A stretch of 46,801 nt of DNA from Planctomycetota bacterium (GTDB lineage: Bacteria; Planctomycetota; Phycisphaerae; Phycisphaerales; SM1A02): the NCBI GenBank assembly GCA_003671025.1, contig QWPW01000007.1:13122-59922 (forward strand), read 5' to 3'. The notes beneath the pieces are model-generated. The model was not told the origin of the DNA and made no database searches. It worked only from the letters and a program-made list of their open reading frames with translations. Numbering within the stretch: position 1 is the stretch's first letter; each line of letters starts with the position of its first letter. Positions 42,215 through 46,801 of this stretch are shown piece after piece. The position numbers and the translations under genes are program-made.

Positions 42215-43516
42215 TCAGTCGAGAAGCGTCGCGCTCTCTGGTCCAACCTCGGCAAGATCAGGGCGCAATCCGAGGATGCGCCAATCACCAACATCGGTGG
42301 ACGCAAACGTCACGGCTCTCGCCGCTGACGCGTCGCCGGTCACGACACCGCTGCCGGACTCGTTGCTCAGCGTCGAAACCTCAACCCACACATGCGCGCG
42401 TTCATCGGAATCGTCGCGGCTTGCCCGCGCAACAGAATCCGTTCCCAACGCCAGCGAAACTTTGGCGACAAACACCGCCGTCGACTGCGCGTCGCGCGCC
42501 GCGTGCGCTGCCACAAACGCGCCCCACGTTTGTCGCGCCAATCGTTGGCGCACATCGACCACCCGCGGCGCGAGATACAAGCCGGTCTCGTGCGCGGCGA
42601 GTCGTTGCAGTTCTTCCAGCGGCGGCATCCACACCTTTCGAAACGCGCCACGTTGTTGCGCGGCGCACACCACTGCGCGTGGCCCCGGCGGTAACGCGCG
42701 ACGATCATTCGCATCACCCGCTGCACCAGCGCTCAACGTCTCGATCACCTCGCGCGCAGGAACGAGCGCAATGCTGAGCGCGGGTCCTGCTTCAAAGGGA
42801 ACGCCTGCATCAGGAAGATCGTTGGTGATGAATCGCGCCGCGAGCGCATCCATCAACTCGAGTGCGGCGCGCACATGCGTGACCGGAACTTCGAGTAATT
42901 CCAATTCCGGCTTGGCCAATCGCGCGAGTCCGACCGAGCTCAACCAGTACGGCCCTTTGCTTGTGTCGCGCGCGGTCAACTCGATGCGATAGAGATGACG
43001 CTCATCGACCAGTGCGCCTGCGTTGGCGTTTTCACCGAGAAAAAGCTGGGAAAACTCGCGGCGGTGCCACGTGACGCCCAAGGTTGGATCGTAAAGCAGG
43101 AGCGTGCGCGCACCACCAGCGGCGGCGGCGGTCGCAGCGAGCGCGATCGCATCTTCGACGGGACGCGTGGCATCAAGCAGCGTCTCGACCAAGATGACCC
43201 AACACGCATCGGACACAGCGCCATCGGGAGTTTGTCCCGGTTGAGCTCGCTCGCACCACACTAAGACGCGAGCTTCGCGGCGCGCCACACGAAATCCAAA
43301 TGCCCATGCAACTTGATCATCGTCGATTGGCAACGGCTCGACATCGCGCGGCTCTGAGGCGAACGCACATCCTGCCGCGAGAAACGCTTCACCGGGATCG
43401 GGCATCTGCTCGCCCGCGATGAACGCGATGTACGAGAGCGGTGCGGGCTCCGCTACTTGCCACTCACGCTCAACAGGAAGCCCAATCTGAATCGGAAGAT
43501 GATCGCGCGATGCCAT
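42215..43516 (-). CDS. hypothetical cytosolic protein (433 aa)
   Basis: Not recognised with confidence. It has no signal peptide or membrane helix. Readable features are a mixed alpha/beta first half (AWAFGFRVARREARVLVWCE, then CWVILVETLLDATRPVEDAI with an Ala-rich helix), a middle part with LELMDALAARFITNDLPDAG, and a C-terminal HVWVEVSTLSNESGSGVVTGD stretch that recalls DUF2314-type modules seen with DUF4026, offered as a weak suggestion. AGGA lies about nine bases before the ATG. It occupies the place where a MoxR ATPase usually precedes DUF58, but it has no P-loop. Confidence 0.65.
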   Translation of the reverse strand: MASRDHLPIQIGLPVEREWQVAEPAPLSYIAFIAGEQMPDPGEAFLAAGCAFASEPRDVEPLPIDDDQVAWAFGFRVARREARVLVWCERAQPGQTPDGAVSDACWVILVETLLDATRPVEDAIALAATAAAAGGARTLLLYDPTLGVTWHRREFSQLFLGENANAGALVDERHLYRIELTARDTSKGPYWLSSVGLARLAKPELELLEVPVTHVRAALELMDALAARFITNDLPDAGVPFEAGPALSIALVPAREVIETLSAGAAGDANDRRALPPGPRAVVCAAQQRGAFRKVWMPPLEELQRLAAHETGLYLAPRVVDVRQRLARQTWGAFVAAHAARDAQSTAVFVAKVSLALGTDSVARASRDDSDERAHVWVEVSTLSNESGSGVVTGDASAARAVTFASTDVGDWRILGLRPDLAEVGPESATLLD

Positions 43517-43572
43517 AAGCTCATCATCCTATGCGATTGCATTCGAGGCACTGACGACGCACGCACCGAGTA

Positions 43573-46101
43573 CTACTTGAACAAGGGACGAAAGCGGCGC
43601 GGCGGATTGAGCGGGAACGAGTGCAACGAGGCTTCAGTGTCCGAAAGCGTTTTATCCTCGCGCAGAATCATCGTGGCCTGTGCCAACGCACGCTCATCGC
43701 CGTCGGTGATGCGCGAATGAAGCAACGCGCCCAGCGGCGAACGGAAGGCGAGATCGGCCCAATCACTTCGCGCCCTCAATGATCCGAGCAAGCTCCACGC
43801 CGAGCGCCATCGATGCGTCGCCGCGATCGCGAGTTCACGCTGCGCGTTCGCGGTATCGAGAACTGAGGCGATGCTTGCGCGCACCAATTGCGTTGCTGCG
43901 CGCTGCTTTGGACTCATGCGATTTCCCTCGGCAAACGCCGCGAGTTCCGCCATTTGCGAAGAGCGTACGGGTTCCAACGCGGGCTGAGTCAATTGGCGAA
44001 AGCACGCGATGTACTCGTCCGCGACCTCGCTGCCGAGCGCGACGCGAATGTCTTGCGCCAACTCAAAGCGCAATGCGGCTGCTCGCAATCCTGCGCTCTC
44101 TGCGCGCCACGGTGGCAGCTTCGCTTCCATGGCTCTACCGCCAATCGCGAGATAGCGAAGGAAGCGCGTGCCGTTTTCTAGCAGCTCGCGCTTCGCATCT
44201 CGCGCCGCGGCAAGCAGCTCGTCCTCTCTGCGCATGATGATCTCCTCGACTGCGAGTCGAACGCCATCATCCACATCCATCGTCGCTGCAATCTCAAGAG
44301 GCGAGATGAGCGACTCTGCGCCGACGCCAACGATTCCTTCGAAATCATTGGGGCCACTGTCCACGCCGATGATCAAGAGCAATTCCAGCTCAAGACGCGT
44401 CGCGTCAAGACGCGCATCATCGACATTGGTCGCGGCGAGTCGTGCGGCGTAGTCGAGAAAGCGCGCGTTGGCGGCGGCATCAAGTCCGTTGACTTGCATG
44501 GCCGTCTGCCGTAACCCGCGCATGAATTGACGCACTCCATCATCGACATCGGCGAGTGCGCGTTCTTCGATGTGACTCTTGAATCGATCGAGGCGCTGCG
44601 CGACCGACCCTGTCGCTTCGCACAGACGCTTGAGTTCATCTCTGCGAAATGTTTCGAGTTCGAGCGCGGCCGCTTCACTCAGGTTGAGGCGACGCGCAGT
44701 TTCGCGGCAAACGCGCGGCGAAAGCGGATCACCCACGAAGAGCCGCAGTCCTTTATCGCGCACTTCGTTGAGCACGTCATCGACCTGCGCTACTTCCTCC
44801 GCCGCGACTTGCGCCTGTGTCGCGGCAATCGCCTCATCCGCGGCGTCCATCGCACTCACGCGCTTTGAAGTCACGGAAAACGTTGCGATTTCAGCGCGTC
44901 CAAGACGATCATCGCCGATGCGGCTCGCAAGAAAATCCCACATTGGCCCAGTGACTCCCGACAGCGACTCATATGCCAGACGCTGCACCTCTGTCGAGTT
45001 CGCGTGCAAGAGTGCGCGTTGCTCCGCATGCGTGCGCAGCGCTTGCTCGACAATCACGTCGAACTGCTCAATCTCATTCGGTTGCGTTTCCGCACGTAGT
45101 TCCAGCAAGCGCCGGCCCACTGCTGCGAGCGCGCGCAGCGACTGACTGCTGCGTATCGGCTCGTGCAAGAACGCGTCGCTGCGTTCGAGAAACTCCGCGC
45201 GTCTGGTCGCGTCGGTGAGCGCGTTGGCGAAGATGTCATTCTCGCGCATGATTGCTCGACGCAACAATTCGTCTGCATGCGCACGCGCTTCGACGAGCCG
45301 TTGCCTGCACGCGTTCGACGCCGCTGCGGCATTCTCGGTTGCGTGCGTGCGTTCGGTAGAATTGTCGGAGCCAACCGTGCGCGCAACATCTTCAGCGTTG
45401 TCGTAGGGCATTCGCTCGTCGAGATATGCGAGAAATAGCTTGGTTCGCCTCGTCGCGTGCTGCTGCGCTTCAACCGCAAGTCGTAGATACGCATCGGTCG
45501 CGGCGGTGACCAACTCGGCGCTGAGAGGGAAAGCTCCATCAAGCGGAAGCAATTCCAGTGGGCCAGGCATCAGCTGCGAGGGCATGACCCACAGCGCGCT
45601 CGCGCGTTGGAAAGCGATGCGCGCGCTGAGCAATTGCACGAACGGAGTTGCTGTCGGTGGAAGACGAGACGCGATGTCGTTGCACAGCGCACGCTCTGCA
45701 GATTGCAACGCGGCGTCGACCGACTTCTGCGCCGACCACATTTGCTTGGGAAGACGCGATCCATCTTTGAGTTGTTGTTGCGCCGCGAGCGTCGCCGATT
45801 CGGCGTGTGGTTCCCATTGCTGCACGCATACGAGTTCGACTTGCGCGTCGTACGCCTGGTACGCCGCATCGATCGCCTCCCACCACGCGTGGTCAAACGT
45901 TGGACACCACGACGCGGTCTCGCGCAATGTTGCGAAGCGCACCGGCGGCGTGACGCGCTCGAATTCCGCTTGATTTCCCGCGCATCCCGTCGCAAGCACT
46001 GTTGCGAGGACTGTTGCGAGGACTGTCCCAAGCGACGCGAAAGCCAACGTCAACACCGCGAGCCAACTCCGCGATCGATCGATGCGTCTAGTCATTGGCA
46101 T
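43573..46101 (-). CDS. large helical putative lipoprotein (842 aa)
   Basis: Not assigned to a family. The signal peptide contains three TVLA units (from the 12-bp repeat at 45992-46027) and ends LATGC, an imprecise lipobox, so lipidation is likely. The mature protein is almost all alpha-helical and rich in Ala, Arg, Glu and Leu, with several coiled-coil-like stretches such as RLVEARAHADELLRRAIM and DVLNEVRDKGLRL. There are no catalytic motifs. It is 52 bases after leuS and 56 before the 433-aa gene, on the same strand. It may be a periplasmic scaffold; that is inference from composition only. Confidence 0.7.
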   Translation of the reverse strand: MPMTRRIDRSRSWLAVLTLAFASLGTVLATVLATVLATGCAGNQAEFERVTPPVRFATLRETASWCPTFDHAWWEAIDAAYQAYDAQVELVCVQQWEPHAESATLAAQQQLKDGSRLPKQMWSAQKSVDAALQSAERALCNDIASRLPPTATPFVQLLSARIAFQRASALWVMPSQLMPGPLELLPLDGAFPLSAELVTAATDAYLRLAVEAQQHATRRTKLFLAYLDERMPYDNAEDVARTVGSDNSTERTHATENAAAASNACRQRLVEARAHADELLRRAIMRENDIFANALTDATRRAEFLERSDAFLHEPIRSSQSLRALAAVGRRLLELRAETQPNEIEQFDVIVEQALRTHAEQRALLHANSTEVQRLAYESLSGVTGPMWDFLASRIGDDRLGRAEIATFSVTSKRVSAMDAADEAIAATQAQVAAEEVAQVDDVLNEVRDKGLRLFVGDPLSPRVCRETARRLNLSEAAALELETFRRDELKRLCEATGSVAQRLDRFKSHIEERALADVDDGVRQFMRGLRQTAMQVNGLDAAANARFLDYAARLAATNVDDARLDATRLELELLLIIGVDSGPNDFEGIVGVGAESLISPLEIAATMDVDDGVRLAVEEIIMRREDELLAAARDAKRELLENGTRFLRYLAIGGRAMEAKLPPWRAESAGLRAAALRFELAQDIRVALGSEVADEYIACFRQLTQPALEPVRSSQMAELAAFAEGNRMSPKQRAATQLVRASIASVLDTANAQRELAIAATHRWRSAWSLLGSLRARSDWADLAFRSPLGALLHSRITDGDERALAQATMILREDKTLSDTEASLHSFPLNPPRRFRPLFK
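45992..46027 (-). repeat. 12-bp tandem repeat in a signal peptide
   Basis: Three 12-bp units at 45992-46003, 46004-46015 and 46016-46027; they encode VLAT-type units in the hydrophobic core of the putative lipoprotein's signal peptide. The frame is kept, so copy-number changes would lengthen or shorten the core by four residues. Confidence 0.9.
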
Positions 46102-46153
46102 AGAGAAAGCGTAGCCGAGGACATGATCGATCGAGGCGCGCGACAGGTTGACT

Positions 46154-46801
46154 TCACACGACGATGTTCACCATGCGACCCGCCACGACGATGACCTTCT
46201 TCACCGGTCGTTGCGCAATCGCCGCGACCACATCGGCATGCGCCAACGCAAGTGACTCGATGGTCGCCGCATCTGACGCGATAGGAACCAAGAGTCGTGC
46301 TCGGATCTTGCCCTGAATCTGCACCGGGATCTCGACCTCTGACTCGAACAAGAGCGACGCATCATGGCTGGGCCACGCACGACCATACAACCCACCCACC
46401 ACGCCAATGCGCAGGGCGAGTTCATCCGCAATGTGCGGCGCGAAGGGCCAAAGGATAGTGACGAAGCGCTCGAGTTGATCGCGCGTCATTCCACCCGCGG
46501 TGTGATCAGTCATGCCCGTGGGTCGCGTCGAGGCATTGACCAACTCGATCAACGCGGCGATCGCGGTGTTGAGGCTGAGGCGTTCGATGTCCTCGGCAAC
46601 GCGATGAATCGTGCGATGAAGCAGCTTCTCGATCTTGGGATCGGTCGCCGCTGCGAACAACACCTCGCCTGACTTCTCATCGACGACCAGTCGCCAGGCG
46701 CGCTGCAAGAATCGAAACACACCGATGATGTCGCGCGTGTTCCACGGCTTCGACGCTTCGAGTGGACCCATGTACATCTCGTAGAGTCGAAAGGTATCCG
46801 C
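46154..46801 (-). CDS. leuS: leucyl-tRNA synthetase, C-terminal part (cut by window edge)
   Basis: The last 215 codons of a class I aminoacyl-tRNA synthetase. Reading in from the edge gives ADTFRLYEMYMGPLEASKPW, the conserved stretch after the KMSKS loop (the loop itself is outside), then FRFLQRAWRLV, the anticodon-binding helices (LNTAIAALIELVNA) and FAPHIADELALRIG. The C-terminal domain closes with VQIQGKIRARLLVP and KKVIVVAGRMVNIVV, typical of bacterial LeuRS. It is the first visible gene of the minus-strand run that continues into the 842-aa putative lipoprotein. Confidence 0.96.
   Translation of the reverse strand, partial: ADTFRLYEMYMGPLEASKPWNTRDIIGVFRFLQRAWRLVVDEKSGEVLFAAATDPKIEKLLHRTIHRVAEDIERLSLNTAIAALIELVNASTRPTGMTDHTAGGMTRDQLERFVTILWPFAPHIADELALRIGVVGGLYGRAWPSHDASLLFESEVEIPVQIQGKIRARLLVPIASDAATIESLALAHADVVAAIAQRPVKKVIVVAGRMVNIVV

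Overview
The window looks like a chromosome segment of a GC-rich planctomycete, most likely from the Phycisphaerae/Phycisphaerales side. The main pointer is the C-terminal dockerin-like EF-hand pair ending in LLNAWG on two secreted proteins at the left end, a tail I associate with that group. Other pointers are the many secreted proteins with imprecise lipoboxes, few strong Shine-Dalgarno sites and many 4-bp ATGA gene overlaps. I see no rRNA, tRNA, CRISPR array, insertion sequence or phage gene, and no gene-free stretch above about 300 bases.

Layout. 1-163: non-coding edge with a terminator. 164-2963 (-): two dockerin-tailed secreted proteins, a DNRLRE-type fibre/adhesin protein and an endonuclease/exonuclease/phosphatase-fold protein. 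3230-6666 (+): an M16 zinc peptidase pair, one active-type subunit and one lacking the zinc motif, closed by a strong hairpin. 6826-6987 (-): a 53-aa small protein with a near-perfect ribosome site. 7211-15579 (-): a probable envelope operon of a secreted unknown protein, ParA, VanZ-like, a small putative lipoprotein, MurJ and a membrane-anchored coiled-coil protein. 15616-16092 (+): a small YwqK/MORN-like putative lipoprotein. 16201-20705 (-): unknown secreted protein, BirA, NadC and HIT (ATGA-coupled), and a glutamate-dehydrogenase homologue that has lost its catalytic lysine.

20903-29975 is the accessory highlight. A CBM9-like secreted protein (-) diverges from a 2,437-residue nonribosomal peptide synthetase (NRPS; +) with order C-A-PCP-C-A-PCP-reductase, followed by its own Sfp-type phosphopantetheinyl transferase. 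The terminal reductase predicts release of a dipeptide as an aldehyde, alcohol or cyclised pyrazinone. The first C domain has lost the HHxxxDG histidines, so the working line is probably A-T-C-A-T-R.

29966-38304: APC amino-acid permease (-), Asp-box/BNR protein (-), pyruvate phosphate dikinase with an SPKTK-rich tail (-), PabB (+) with a tandem-repeat C-terminus that overlaps a convergent PilZ-like gene (-). 38416-46801 (-): leuS 3' end, large putative lipoprotein, unknown 433-aa protein, DUF58 protein and a TgpA-type transglutaminase whose C-terminal domain is cut off by a 172-bp tandem duplication.

Short in-frame tandem repeats recur in unrelated genes (a signal peptide, an N-terminal tail, a C-terminal tail), so this genome seems prone to local duplication. 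Starts were chosen by signal peptides, ribosome sites and overlaps, and most remain unproven.
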